From NCBI GenBank assembly GCA_018644665.1, contig JABGQA010000104.1:56031-120030 (forward strand): a stretch of 64,000 nucleotides of DNA, given 5' to 3'. Below, piece after piece: positions 53,558 to 62,013 of the stretch. Each line of letters begins with the position of its first letter. Position 1 is the first letter of the stretch. This DNA comes from Candidatus Poribacteria bacterium (lineage in GTDB: Bacteria > Poribacteria > WGA-4E > GCA-2687025). The notes beneath the pieces are model-generated. The model did no database searches, was not told the DNA's origin, and saw nothing but the letters and a program-made list of their open reading frames with translations. Position numbers and translations under genes: made by a program.

Positions 53558-54103
53558 ATGAACGTCGCCGTCGTCAGCTGCTCCTTGCGTTCGACGCCGC
53601 GCTCCTACGTCCTCGCGTGCGATGTCGCCGACCGGCTCCGAGAGTTGGGCGCCGAAGTCGCCTTCCACGACCTACGCGAATACGACCTAGACCTGCGCGG
53701 CACGCCCGGCGCGCCCGATTCCCATGGCGCCAACGAGATCCGCGCGTCACTCAAGCAGGCGAACGCGATCCTGGTCGCGGCGCCCGTGTACAATTTCGAC
53801 GTCAATGCGGCAGCCAAGAACCTCGTCGAACTCACCGGAGGGGCGTGGGAGGACAAGGTCGTCGGGTTTCTCTGCGCTGCGGGCGGGCGGGCCAGCTACA
53901 TGTCCGTCATGGGTCTCGCGAACAGCCTCATGCTCGACTTTCGCTGCATCGTCATCCCACGGTTCGTGTACGCAACCGGCGACGACTTCGAGAACGACGG
54001 CACGGAAGAGATGCGCGTGGGCTCGGCCGGCATCGAGGAGCGCATCCGCGAGCTCGCCCAAGCCGCGATGCGCATAGGCGGCGCGCTGGCGTCCACGGCC
54101 TGA
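53558..54103 (+). CDS. NADPH-dependent FMN reductase family flavoprotein
   Basis: Flavodoxin-like oxidoreductase of 181 residues. FMN-binding features are VVSCSLRSTPRS at the N-terminus (phosphate loop) and AAPVYNFDVNAAAKN with the AGGRASYMSV segment that contacts the ring. The ATG at 53558 begins exactly at the first beta strand (MNVAVVSCS); the in-frame sequence from 53534 is likely leader. Possible roles are supply of reduced flavin or quinone/chromate reduction. It precedes the PQQ-propeller operon by 76 bp but its relation to that operon is unclear. Confidence 0.87.
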   Translation: MNVAVVSCSLRSTPRSYVLACDVADRLRELGAEVAFHDLREYDLDLRGTPGAPDSHGANEIRASLKQANAILVAAPVYNFDVNAAAKNLVELTGGAWEDKVVGFLCAAGGRASYMSVMGLANSLMLDFRCIVIPRFVYATGDDFENDGTEEMRVGSAGIEERIRELAQAAMRIGGALASTA

Positions 54104-54179
54104 CGCGATCCAGCGCCGCCGACAGTTCATCCAATGGAGCCACCGCGCGTCTAAGAGAGCGGTGAAAGTGAGAGGTTTT

Positions 54180-56396
54180 ATGAAGTCCAAGACGCTCCCG
54201 TCGATACTATGCGTTGTCCTGCTTTCGTCGTTAGTCACGCGCTACGCCGCCGCCGACTGGCCGAGTTGGCGAGGCCCCGACCAGAACGGCTCGTCCACCG
54301 AGACGGGACTGATTTCCGAGTGGTCCACCGACGGAGACGGTCTCATCTGGCGCGGCGACGTCATGGCGCGCTCTACGCCCATCGCGCTGAACGGTCGCAT
54401 CTACGTGCAGGCCCGCGTCGGCAAGGACGTCACCGAGCAAGAGCAGGTCGCGTGCTTCGACGCCAAGACGGGCGAACGGCTGTGGGACAAGCGCTTCAAC
54501 GTGTTCCACACGACCATCCCGTTCAACCGCGTCGGGTGGGCGAGCCCCGCAGGCGATCCTGAGACGGGGAACATCTACGCGCACGGCGTCGGCGGGATGT
54601 TCGTCTGCTATTCGAAGGACGGAGACGTCCTCTGGGAGAAGTCGCTCACCGAGCAGTACGGCCGCATCTCCGGCTATGGCGGTCGCACGCACACGCCCGT
54701 CGTCGACGGCGACCTCGTCATCATCAGCTACCTGAATTCCAGTTGGGGCGCGCAGGCGCCGGGGCGGCATCGGTACTTCGCGTTCGACAAGAACACGGGC
54801 GATGTCGTGTGGATGTCCACGCCCGGCGGTCCCCCGAAAGATACGACGTACTCCGTCCCCGCGATCGCCGTGATCAATGGACAGCGGCTGCTCATCGCCG
54901 GGAACGCCGATGGCTCCATCTACGCGCTGAAGGTGAACACCGGCGAGAAGGTGTGGCGGTTCGGCCTCAGCAAGCGTGGCATCAACTCATCCATCGTCGT
55001 CGTGGGCGACCGCGCGTACGCGATGCACAGCGAGGAGAACCTCGACACCAACGCTATGGGCCGCGTCGTCTGCATCGACGCTACCGGCTCCGGCGACGTC
55101 ACTGAGACGCACGAGGTGTGGCGCGCCGACGGCCTGGCCGCGGGCTACACGTCGCCTGCCTATGCCGACGGACGCCTCTACGTCATCGACAACTCCTCGA
55201 ACGTGCACGCGTTGGACGCGGACACCGGAGCCGAGGCGTGGACGTATGAGATCGCCACCGTTGGAAAGGGCTCGCCAACGGTCGCCGACGGGAAGCTCTA
55301 CCTCCCCGAGGTGAACGGGAACCTCCACATCGTGCAGGTCGGAGCCGACGAAGCCACCGTCCTCGACACGGAGCAGATCACCGTCGACGGCGACCGGTTC
55401 GCCGAGATCTTCGGCTCGCCCATCGTCGCCTACGGGCGCGTGTACATTCCGACTGAAGGCGGCCTGTTCTGCATCGGCGATCCCGACGCGGAGTTCCCCG
55501 AGATCGCCGAAGCAACGCCCGCCGAGGACACGCCCGATGCCGGTGGCAGCGACAACGCCATCACGCACGTGCAGATCGTCCCGGGCGAGATCCACATCCA
55601 CGCGGGAGAGACGGCGCAGTTCAAGGCGCGCGGTTTCGATGCCGACGGCGAGTTCGTCCGCGAGGACGCGGCGACGTGGTCGCTCCAGGGCATCGACGGC
55701 GAGGCTGAGGGCGACGGCTCGGTGATGGTCTCTGCCGATGCCGTTCCGCACGCGGGAACCGTGACCGGCGAACTCAGCGGGATCTCCGGTGCGGCGCGCG
55801 TGCGCGTCGTCCCGACGCTGCCGTACGAGGAGAACTTCGACGGCATCGAGATCGCCGAGGAACGCGCCGCCGTACCGAACTTCTGGATCGGCGCTGCGGG
55901 CAAGTACTTCGTCGAGGATATGGACGGCAACCACGTGCTGCACAAGGGACGCGCGACGCGCGGGCTCGACCGCGCGCAGGCGTACGTTGGGCCGTCGACG
56001 ATGAGCGGCTACACCATCCAGGCGGACATGATGGGAACCACCCGACGGCGGAATATGCCCGACATGGGACTCATCTCGGGGCGCTACATCCTCGACCTCA
56101 TGGGGAACCACCAGAAGCTCGAAGCGCGCTCATGGACGTCGGACCTTCGGATGGCTCAGGACGTGCCTTTCGAATGGGTCGCGGACGTCTGGTACACTAT
56201 GAAAATGCGCGTGGACATCGTCGGCGAGAACGCCGTGGTCAACGGCAAGGTATGGAAGCGCGGCGATCCCGAGCCCGAGGAATGGACGATCACCGTGGAG
56301 GATCCCGTCCCCAACCCGACGGGCAGTCCGGGTATCTACGGCGTGTCCTATACCGACATCTACTACGACAACCTGAAGATCGAGGTGAGCGAATAA
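54180..56396 (+). CDS. Secreted PQQ-like beta-propeller protein with Ig-like and lectin-like C-terminal domains
   Basis: Exported protein of 738 residues. After a signal peptide (LPSILCVVLLSSLVTRYAAA) it starts DWPSWRGPDQNG, the typical entry of PQQ/BamB-like eight-bladed propellers. Repeats such as VACFDAKTGERLWDKRF, YFAFDKNTGDVVWM and IYALKVNTGEKVWRFG carry the tryptophan-docking motif (about residues 25-450). A beta-sandwich of Big/Ig type follows (VQIVPGEIHIHAGETAQF), then a concanavalin-like region from YEENFDG. The ATG at 54180 has GAGAGG upstream. Its stop TAA shares a base with the ATG of the next PQQ-like gene, so the two are co-translated. Confidence 0.88.
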   Translation: MKSKTLPSILCVVLLSSLVTRYAAADWPSWRGPDQNGSSTETGLISEWSTDGDGLIWRGDVMARSTPIALNGRIYVQARVGKDVTEQEQVACFDAKTGERLWDKRFNVFHTTIPFNRVGWASPAGDPETGNIYAHGVGGMFVCYSKDGDVLWEKSLTEQYGRISGYGGRTHTPVVDGDLVIISYLNSSWGAQAPGRHRYFAFDKNTGDVVWMSTPGGPPKDTTYSVPAIAVINGQRLLIAGNADGSIYALKVNTGEKVWRFGLSKRGINSSIVVVGDRAYAMHSEENLDTNAMGRVVCIDATGSGDVTETHEVWRADGLAAGYTSPAYADGRLYVIDNSSNVHALDADTGAEAWTYEIATVGKGSPTVADGKLYLPEVNGNLHIVQVGADEATVLDTEQITVDGDRFAEIFGSPIVAYGRVYIPTEGGLFCIGDPDAEFPEIAEATPAEDTPDAGGSDNAITHVQIVPGEIHIHAGETAQFKARGFDADGEFVREDAATWSLQGIDGEAEGDGSVMVSADAVPHAGTVTGELSGISGAARVRVVPTLPYEENFDGIEIAEERAAVPNFWIGAAGKYFVEDMDGNHVLHKGRATRGLDRAQAYVGPSTMSGYTIQADMMGTTRRRNMPDMGLISGRYILDLMGNHQKLEARSWTSDLRMAQDVPFEWVADVWYTMKMRVDIVGENAVVNGKVWKRGDPEPEEWTITVEDPVPNPTGSPGIYGVSYTDIYYDNLKIEVSE

Positions 56397-57832
56397 TGAG
56401 ACAACCACGCCGCTTCGCCTTGCCCGTCCTCGCCCTGTTCGGCCTCGTCGCCTGCGCTTCGTTGGCGCAGGAAACCGCCATGTGGGGCGGCACGCCGTCC
56501 CGCAACATGGTCTCCGATGAGACCGGCCTCGTAACCGAGTGGGATCCCGAAACCGGGAAGAACATCAAGTGGTCCGTGGAACTGGGATCGCAGACGTACG
56601 GCGGACCGATCCTCATCGGCGACAAAGTCATCGTCGGGACGAACAACCAGTCCGTGCGGAACCCGAAGCACACCGGCGACCGTGGCGTCCTCATGGTGTT
56701 CAACGCCGCGGATGGCGAGCTTCTCTGGCAGGCTTCGCACACGAAGCTCCCGGCCGGGCGCGTCAACGACTGGCCCCAACAGGGGATATGCTCGACGCCG
56801 TTCATCGAGGGGGATCGCGTTTGGTACGTATCGAACCAGGCGCACGTCGTCTGCGCGGATCTGGAAGGCTTCCGCGACGGCGAGAACGACGGGCCCATCA
56901 CCGATGAGCCGGACACGTCTGAGATCGACGCGGACTTCATCTGGTCGATGGACATGATGGGCGAAGTCGACGCGTTCCCGCACAACCTCGCGGTCTGCTC
57001 GCCCATCGCGGTGGGCGATCTGCTGTTTGTGGTCACGGGTAACGGTGTGGACGAAGGCCACCTAGCGATACCGTACCCCTTCGCGCCGAGCTTCATTGCC
57101 CTGAACAAGCACACGGGCGAACTCGCGTGGGAGGACGACTCGCCAGGCATGAACCTCGTCCATGGTCAGTGGTCGAACCCGGCGTACGGCGTCGCGGGCG
57201 GGACGCCCCAGGTCATCTTCCCCGGCGGCGACGGGTTGATCTACGCCTTCGAGCCTGAGACGGGTGAACTCATCTGGAAGTTCGACTGCAACCCCGAGGG
57301 CTCCGTCTGGGAGCTAGGTGGCAGCGGCACCCGGAACAACATCGTCTCCACGCCGGTCATATACGAGGACGTCGTGTACATCGCCGTCGGGCAGGATCCC
57401 GAACACGGCGAAGGTCCCGGTCACATGTATGCGATCGACGCCACGAAGACGGGGGACATCACGGAAACGGGCGCCCTTTGGCACCGTGGCGGGGATGACT
57501 TCAACCGCACCATGACCACCGTGGCTATAAAGGACGACATCCTCTACACCGCGGACCTGAGCGGCTACGTCTACGCGCTGGACCTCGCGACCGGCGAGCA
57601 GCACTGGCGCTACGACACGTTCGCCGCGATATGGGGCTCCGCGTTCGTCGCCGACGGCAAGGTCTACATCGGCGATGAGGACGGCGACATCGCGGTCCTG
57701 AAGCAGGGCACGGAGATGGAACTGCTCTACGAAGTGAACATGGGCAGCGCCATGTACACGACGCCCGTCGCGAAGGACGGCGTGATGTACCTGGCCAGTC
57801 GGAACCGGCTCTACGCCGTAGCAGAGGAGTAG
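56396..57832 (+). CDS. Secreted PQQ-like beta-propeller protein
   Basis: Exported protein of 478 residues with a signal peptide MRQPRRFALPVLALFGLVAC; the LVAC could be a lipobox, or cleavage may follow ASLA. Propeller repeats include TEWDPETGKNIKWSVE, MVFNAADGELLWQASH, IALNKHTGELAWEDD, YAFEPETGELIWKFD and YALDLATGEQHWRYD. It resembles quinoprotein-type or BamB-like scaffolds; no catalytic Asp/Glu set for PQQ or Ca was checked. It overlaps the upstream propeller gene by one base and has a one-base gap to the AMP-binding-like gene. The three genes form one unit. Confidence 0.88.
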   Translation: MRQPRRFALPVLALFGLVACASLAQETAMWGGTPSRNMVSDETGLVTEWDPETGKNIKWSVELGSQTYGGPILIGDKVIVGTNNQSVRNPKHTGDRGVLMVFNAADGELLWQASHTKLPAGRVNDWPQQGICSTPFIEGDRVWYVSNQAHVVCADLEGFRDGENDGPITDEPDTSEIDADFIWSMDMMGEVDAFPHNLAVCSPIAVGDLLFVVTGNGVDEGHLAIPYPFAPSFIALNKHTGELAWEDDSPGMNLVHGQWSNPAYGVAGGTPQVIFPGGDGLIYAFEPETGELIWKFDCNPEGSVWELGGSGTRNNIVSTPVIYEDVVYIAVGQDPEHGEGPGHMYAIDATKTGDITETGALWHRGGDDFNRTMTTVAIKDDILYTADLSGYVYALDLATGEQHWRYDTFAAIWGSAFVADGKVYIGDEDGDIAVLKQGTEMELLYEVNMGSAMYTTPVAKDGVMYLASRNRLYAVAEE

Positions 57833-57833
57833 G

Positions 57834-58937
57834 ATGACGACGACCGACGCGGCTGTATCGGCGAAGGCGCTCGCGTTGCGGGTAGATGAGGCGCGCGCGC
57901 GCTTGGACGCGCACGTCCGCGAGATGGTGCAGTGGCACTTCGACCCGGATACGGGCGCGCCGTTCTGGATCGACTACGCGACGGCGCTCGACTTCGACCC
58001 TCGCCGGGAGATCGGTGGGTACGACGACCTCAAGCTGCTCGGCCACTTCCAGGACGAGTGGCTTCGAGGCGGCCCCGTCCGCAAGTGGGTACCGAAGGCG
58101 TACGAGAACGAGCCGGTGTACGTCTTCGAGACGGGCGGCTCGACGGGACTGCCGAAGAACCGCATCAACATCCGCGACTTCCACACCGACTACGAGCTGT
58201 TCAGCGACTCGCTCTCCGATGAAGGTTTCCCGCGCGGCGGCGACTGGTTGATGCTCGGCCCTACGGGTCCGCGTCGTTTGCGGCTTGCCGTCGAGCACCT
58301 GGCACAGGTGCGGGGTGGCATCTGCTTCTTCGTGGATATGGACCCGCGATGGGTGAACCAGCTCATCCGCGACGGGAAGATGACGGAGCTAGACGCGTAC
58401 AAGGAACACGTGATCGCGCAGGCGCTCAAGATCCTGCGCGCCCACGAGAACGTGCAGTGCGTGTTCACGACGCCGAAGCTGCTGGAAGCGTTGTGCGAGA
58501 AGGTGTCGCTACAGAAGCTCGGGATACGCGGCATCTTCTGCGGCGGCACGGAGATGGACGCGCAGTTCAACCGGTTCGCGCGCGAGGAGTTGATACCGGG
58601 CATCGAGTTCGTGCCCACGTACGGGAACACGCTCATGGGCCTGGCGCACTCGCGTCCGTACAGCCCGGGGGATCCGTATGACATCGTCTACTACCCGCCG
58701 CTACCGCGCGCGGTCATCGACCTCGTGAACCCGGACAATCCCGAGGAACCCGTCGGCTACGGCGAGACCGGCCGTGTCATGCTCACAACGCTCACCAAAG
58801 AGTTCTTCATGCCTCGCTTCCTCGAACGCGACGAAGCGGAGCGCGCCGCGCCCATCGAGGAGTACCCGTGGGACGGCGTCGAGAACCTACGCCTGCTGAC
58901 GCAGCTACAGAGCTCGGTAGTTGTCGGCGTGTACTGA
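57834..58937 (+). CDS. PaaK/AMP-binding-like adenylate-forming enzyme, short form
   Basis: Protein of 367 residues with the adenylate-forming phosphate loop ETGGSTGLPKNR at 99-110, GIFCGGTEMDAQFNRF and YGNTLMGLAHS, as in phenylacetate-CoA ligase relatives. True PaaK is about 430 residues; this one ends after a region (TGRVMLTTLTKEFFMPRFLERDE) near the start of the usual C-terminal subdomain, so the catalytic Lys domain appears to be missing. It may be a truncated ligase, a reduced adenylating domain or a partner-dependent enzyme. It follows the PQQ-propeller gene by one base. Substrate unknown. Confidence 0.75.
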   Translation: MTTTDAAVSAKALALRVDEARARLDAHVREMVQWHFDPDTGAPFWIDYATALDFDPRREIGGYDDLKLLGHFQDEWLRGGPVRKWVPKAYENEPVYVFETGGSTGLPKNRINIRDFHTDYELFSDSLSDEGFPRGGDWLMLGPTGPRRLRLAVEHLAQVRGGICFFVDMDPRWVNQLIRDGKMTELDAYKEHVIAQALKILRAHENVQCVFTTPKLLEALCEKVSLQKLGIRGIFCGGTEMDAQFNRFAREELIPGIEFVPTYGNTLMGLAHSRPYSPGDPYDIVYYPPLPRAVIDLVNPDNPEEPVGYGETGRVMLTTLTKEFFMPRFLERDEAERAAPIEEYPWDGVENLRLLTQLQSSVVVGVY

Positions 58938-58966
58938 TCCGTCACGGAGGCCCCGCGGCCGGGTCA

Positions 58967-59972
58967 CTACGGAGTCGCCGGCGCCTTGCGCGATCCCCAC
59001 GGTGACGGCTGCCTGCCCGACGCGGACACGGCGCGAAACGGGTTGAACCAGTCAAAGTCCGCGACCGCCGGGACGCCCTCGCGCACCCTCAGCTTGTGGG
59101 TCTCCCGCCCATCTATGCTCACGACATGGATGTCCCCGGAAGTCGCGTAGGCTATCCACCGGCCGTAGGCGAGCCAAACCGGCGTCGCCTTGTTGTATGG
59201 CGCGTTGGTGATGCGGCGTGGCGCAGCGCCAGCGCGGGCGTCGATGATATGTAGATCCCCAGCGTCGTGGCCGTCGCTCTTGACGTACACCAAGCGCCCC
59301 CCATCGGCCGACCAGGAGGGCTCGCGAGCCCACGCTTTCTGCGTTATCTGAGTGATGGAGCCGTCTGCGTCCATCACGTATACGTCCTGGACGCCCCCGA
59401 CACCCACTTGCCATGAGTACGCGATGCGACTGCGATCCGGCGACCAGGAGGGAAAGGAGAACCTGCCGCCCTCTCGCGTCAGTCTTCGCGGGTTGGCGGG
59501 GTCGGCCACGTCCAGTACCCACAGGTCTCCATCGCTCGCCGCCTTTGGCTTGTAGTAGGTGATCTCGCGATCGCCGGGGCCCCACGTGAAGGGCGGTTCC
59601 GCCCAGAACTCTGCATCGGTCAGGCGCCGCACGTCGGAGCCATCCGCGTTCATGACGAGGAGCCCGTCGTCGTTGAGCGCTATCTGCTCGCCGTCCGGCG
59701 ACCATTTGGCCTCGAACACGATTCCCGGTTGGTCGTAGACCAAGCGCGCGTCGGGCTCGTCCGGCGCCTTGACGTAGATGTGCGAGCGCTTCGTCGTGCC
59801 GTCCAGCCATGCATAGACGAGTGGGCCGGGGGGTCGGTATGCGCGTGGCTTGACCCGCCGCCTGTCCGGCGAGGCCGAGTATGGCCATGGCAAGCGCCGA
59901 CGCGACGAGACACGGAGTCCTTCCGGCCCGACGCGCGCGCCGCCTCAACCGCTTCGATTCGTAGGATCTCAT
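58967..59972 (-). pseudogene. TolB-like secreted propeller, frameshifted copy (tandem duplicate)
   Basis: Two-frame version of the gene at 60013-61005. The start ATG 59972, with GAGGGTGAC upstream, gives MRSYESKRL and a signal peptide CLVASALAMAILGLAGQAAGQ. It leads to RIPTPRP, where the frame breaks at a run of six C (59828-59833 on the plus strand is GGGGGG). Dropping one C restores RIPTPGPLVYAW, parallel to RVPKPGPLVYAW in the intact copy. The propeller continues in the new frame to the tail VSASGRQPSPWGSRK. It may be a real single-base insertion, phase variation, or a sequencing error in the homopolymer; the remainder has no stop and looks constrained. Confidence 0.8.
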
Positions 59973-60012
59973 GTCACCCTCTGATCCGGCTCCTGGGTCC
60001 CTGCGTCGACAG

Positions 60013-61005
60013 CTACGGCGTCTCACGCGCCTTGAGCGATCCCCACCGAGACGGCAGCCTACCCTCCGCCGACACCGCACGAAACGGGTCGAACCAGTCG
60101 AAGTTCGTGATGGCGGGGATGCCTTTGCGCACACCCATCTTGTGCGCTTCCCGGCCGTCCAGGCTAATCAGGTGCAAGTCGCCGGACTCCCCGTAGGCGA
60201 TCCAAGGACCGTCCGCCACCCAGACCGGAGAGTACTTGTAGTACGGCGCCTGCGTGAGGCGTTGTGGCGCCGCGCCTTCCCGGGCATCGACGACGTAGAC
60301 ATCCGTCGCCAAGCCGTTGCCATGCCGTGTGAACACGAGTCGGTTCCCGTCCGGCGACCAGGAGGGATAACGCCCTTGCGTGATTACCATGATGTTCCCG
60401 CCGTCGGCGTCCATCACGTACAGCGTCCCTCCTCCGACGGGTCCCCAGGAGTACGCGATGCGACTGCGATCCGGCGACCAGGCGGGTCCGGCGAACCCGC
60501 CTCCCTGTCGAGTCAGGTTACGCTCGTTCTCGGGGTTGCGCGCGTCGAGTATCCACAGGTCGCCATCGCCCTGCGCCTTCGGCTTGTAGTAGGTGATCTG
60601 GTGATCCTCAGGTCCCCAGGTGAACGGAGGCCTGGCCCAGAACTCGGCGTCGGTGAGCCGACGGAGGTCCGAACCATCGGCGTTCATCACGAGCAGGCCG
60701 TCGTCGTCAAACGCTATCTGCTCGCCGTCTGGCGACCACTTCGCCTGGGAGATGATTCCCGGCTCGTCGTAGATCAACCGTGCATCGGGCTCGTCTGGCA
60801 GTTTGACGTAGACGTGCGAACGCACCGTGGACCCGTCCAGCCAGGCATAAACGAGCGGCCCTGGCTTCGGGACGCGCATGGTCTGAGCAGCGCTGCGCGT
60901 AGCCGCCACAAGCATGGCGACCGCGAGCGCAGACGCAAGGAGGCCCGGAGACTGTCGCAACGCGCACGGGCGCTTACTCAGCCGCTTCGATTCGTGAGAT
61001 CCCAT
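60013..61005 (-). CDS. TolB-like secreted propeller with C-terminal VSxxG-x5-WG-x-LK tail
   Basis: Exported protein of 330 residues. The signal peptide MGSHESKRLSKRP... ends after LVAATRSAAQ. PD40/TolB repeats follow: KWSPDGEQIAFDDDGLLV, PAWSPDRSRIAYSWG, YVMDADGGNIMVITQ, PSWSPDGNRLVFTRHG and APQRLTQAPYYKYSP. It ends with DWFDPFRAVSAEGRLPSRWGSLK, the shared tail. The ATG 61005 has GAGGGTGAC upstream, identical to the duplicate at 59972. The first copy lies 40 bp downstream and is nearly the same throughout, so this is a recent tandem duplication. A plausible promoter lies at 61053-61081. Confidence 0.87.
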   Translation of the reverse strand: MGSHESKRLSKRPCALRQSPGLLASALAVAMLVAATRSAAQTMRVPKPGPLVYAWLDGSTVRSHVYVKLPDEPDARLIYDEPGIISQAKWSPDGEQIAFDDDGLLVMNADGSDLRRLTDAEFWARPPFTWGPEDHQITYYKPKAQGDGDLWILDARNPENERNLTRQGGGFAGPAWSPDRSRIAYSWGPVGGGTLYVMDADGGNIMVITQGRYPSWSPDGNRLVFTRHGNGLATDVYVVDAREGAAPQRLTQAPYYKYSPVWVADGPWIAYGESGDLHLISLDGREAHKMGVRKGIPAITNFDWFDPFRAVSAEGRLPSRWGSLKARETP

Positions 61006-61052
61006 GTCACCCTCCGATCCGACAGGCCGGCTGCATACGTGTTCTGTCACAC

Positions 61053-61081
61053 AGTATGTATCTGTGAGTGGCGTGGCGCAA
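61053..61081 (-). promoter_or_regulatory. Putative sigma-70 promoter of the tandem TolB-like genes
   Basis: On the minus strand TTGCGC (61076-61081) and CATACT (61053-61058) are separated by exactly 17 bp and lie about 50 bp upstream of the start codon. A CACAG-N7-CTGTG inverted repeat (61050-61066) overlaps the -10. Spacing is good; the hexamers match at 4 and 5 of 6 positions. Confidence 0.45.
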
Positions 61082-61126
61082 GAAAGAGACCGTTGGTGTG
61101 GCTCAGAGGCCGGCGGAGAGCCGCGG

Positions 61127-62011
61127 CTAGGAACGCGTCGCCAACACCACGCGCTCGATGTCCGCGAGGTCGCGCACGATCTCGCAGGGCCCGAATGCGC
61201 CGGTCTCGGCGATGAGCCCGGCGACGGTCGCCGCCTGACCGATGCCTACCTCGAGTGCCAGCAGCCCTTCGGCCTGGATGAACTCGGGCGCCTGCGCTGC
61301 GAGCCGGCGGATCACATCGAACCCATCCGCGCCACCGTCGAGCGCCAGGCGGGGTTCGTGCTTGGACACTTCGGGTTCGAGACCGTCTAGCTCTGCCGAC
61401 GGGATGTACGGCGGGTTCGAGACGACGGCATGGTACGTCGTCCCCGGCTCGGAAGCGTCGAGGAGATCGCCTTCACAGAACGTGATGACTTCCTCGACCT
61501 CCAGCTCGGCGGCGTTTTCGCGGGCGACGCTCAGCGCGTCGCGGGAGATGTCGATCGCGGCCACGTCGATGGGCCTCGGCGCCCATTCCTTCGCCAGGGA
61601 GATGGCGATCGCTCCCGACCCCGTGCCGACGTCCGCCACCCGCAACGGGGAGCCGTCGGTCGGTGCGACGAAGCGCGACAGCGCCGCCTTCACCAGGTCC
61701 TCGGTGTCCGGGCGGGGGATGAGTACGTCTGGTGTCACGCGGAACGGCAGCGCGTAGAACTCGCGCGCGCCCGTCAGATAGGCGACGGGTATGCGGTCGG
61801 CGCGCTTCTTCACTAGCTGCCGGTAGATCGCCAGCATGTCCGCGGCGACCGGTTCGTCGAAGTTGAGATAGAGCCACATGCGATCGCGCTGAAGAGCATG
61901 CCCGAGGAGCAACTCGGCATCCAAGCGCGCTGATTCAATGCCGTTGGTGGCGAAGTGCTCCGTCGTCCACTCGATGAGACGGCGGGCCGTCCAGGGCTGG
62001 GGATCGGCCAT
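61127..62011 (-). CDS. prmC: Peptide chain release factor N5-glutamine methyltransferase
   Basis: Methylates the GGQ glutamine of release factors 1 and 2. It is 294 residues, normal. The N-terminal helical domain has DAELLLGHALQ and REFYALPFRVTPDVLIPRPDTE; the SAM site is VADVGTGSGAIAISLA, and the catalytic NPPYIP motif is near residue 200. The ATG lies two bases after the prfA stop, so it is co-transcribed with its substrate's gene, as in many bacteria. Confidence 0.97.
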   Translation of the reverse strand: MADPQPWTARRLIEWTTEHFATNGIESARLDAELLLGHALQRDRMWLYLNFDEPVAADMLAIYRQLVKKRADRIPVAYLTGAREFYALPFRVTPDVLIPRPDTEDLVKAALSRFVAPTDGSPLRVADVGTGSGAIAISLAKEWAPRPIDVAAIDISRDALSVARENAAELEVEEVITFCEGDLLDASEPGTTYHAVVSNPPYIPSAELDGLEPEVSKHEPRLALDGGADGFDVIRRLAAQAPEFIQAEGLLALEVGIGQAATVAGLIAETGAFGPCEIVRDLADIERVVLATRS

Positions 62012-62013
62012 GC

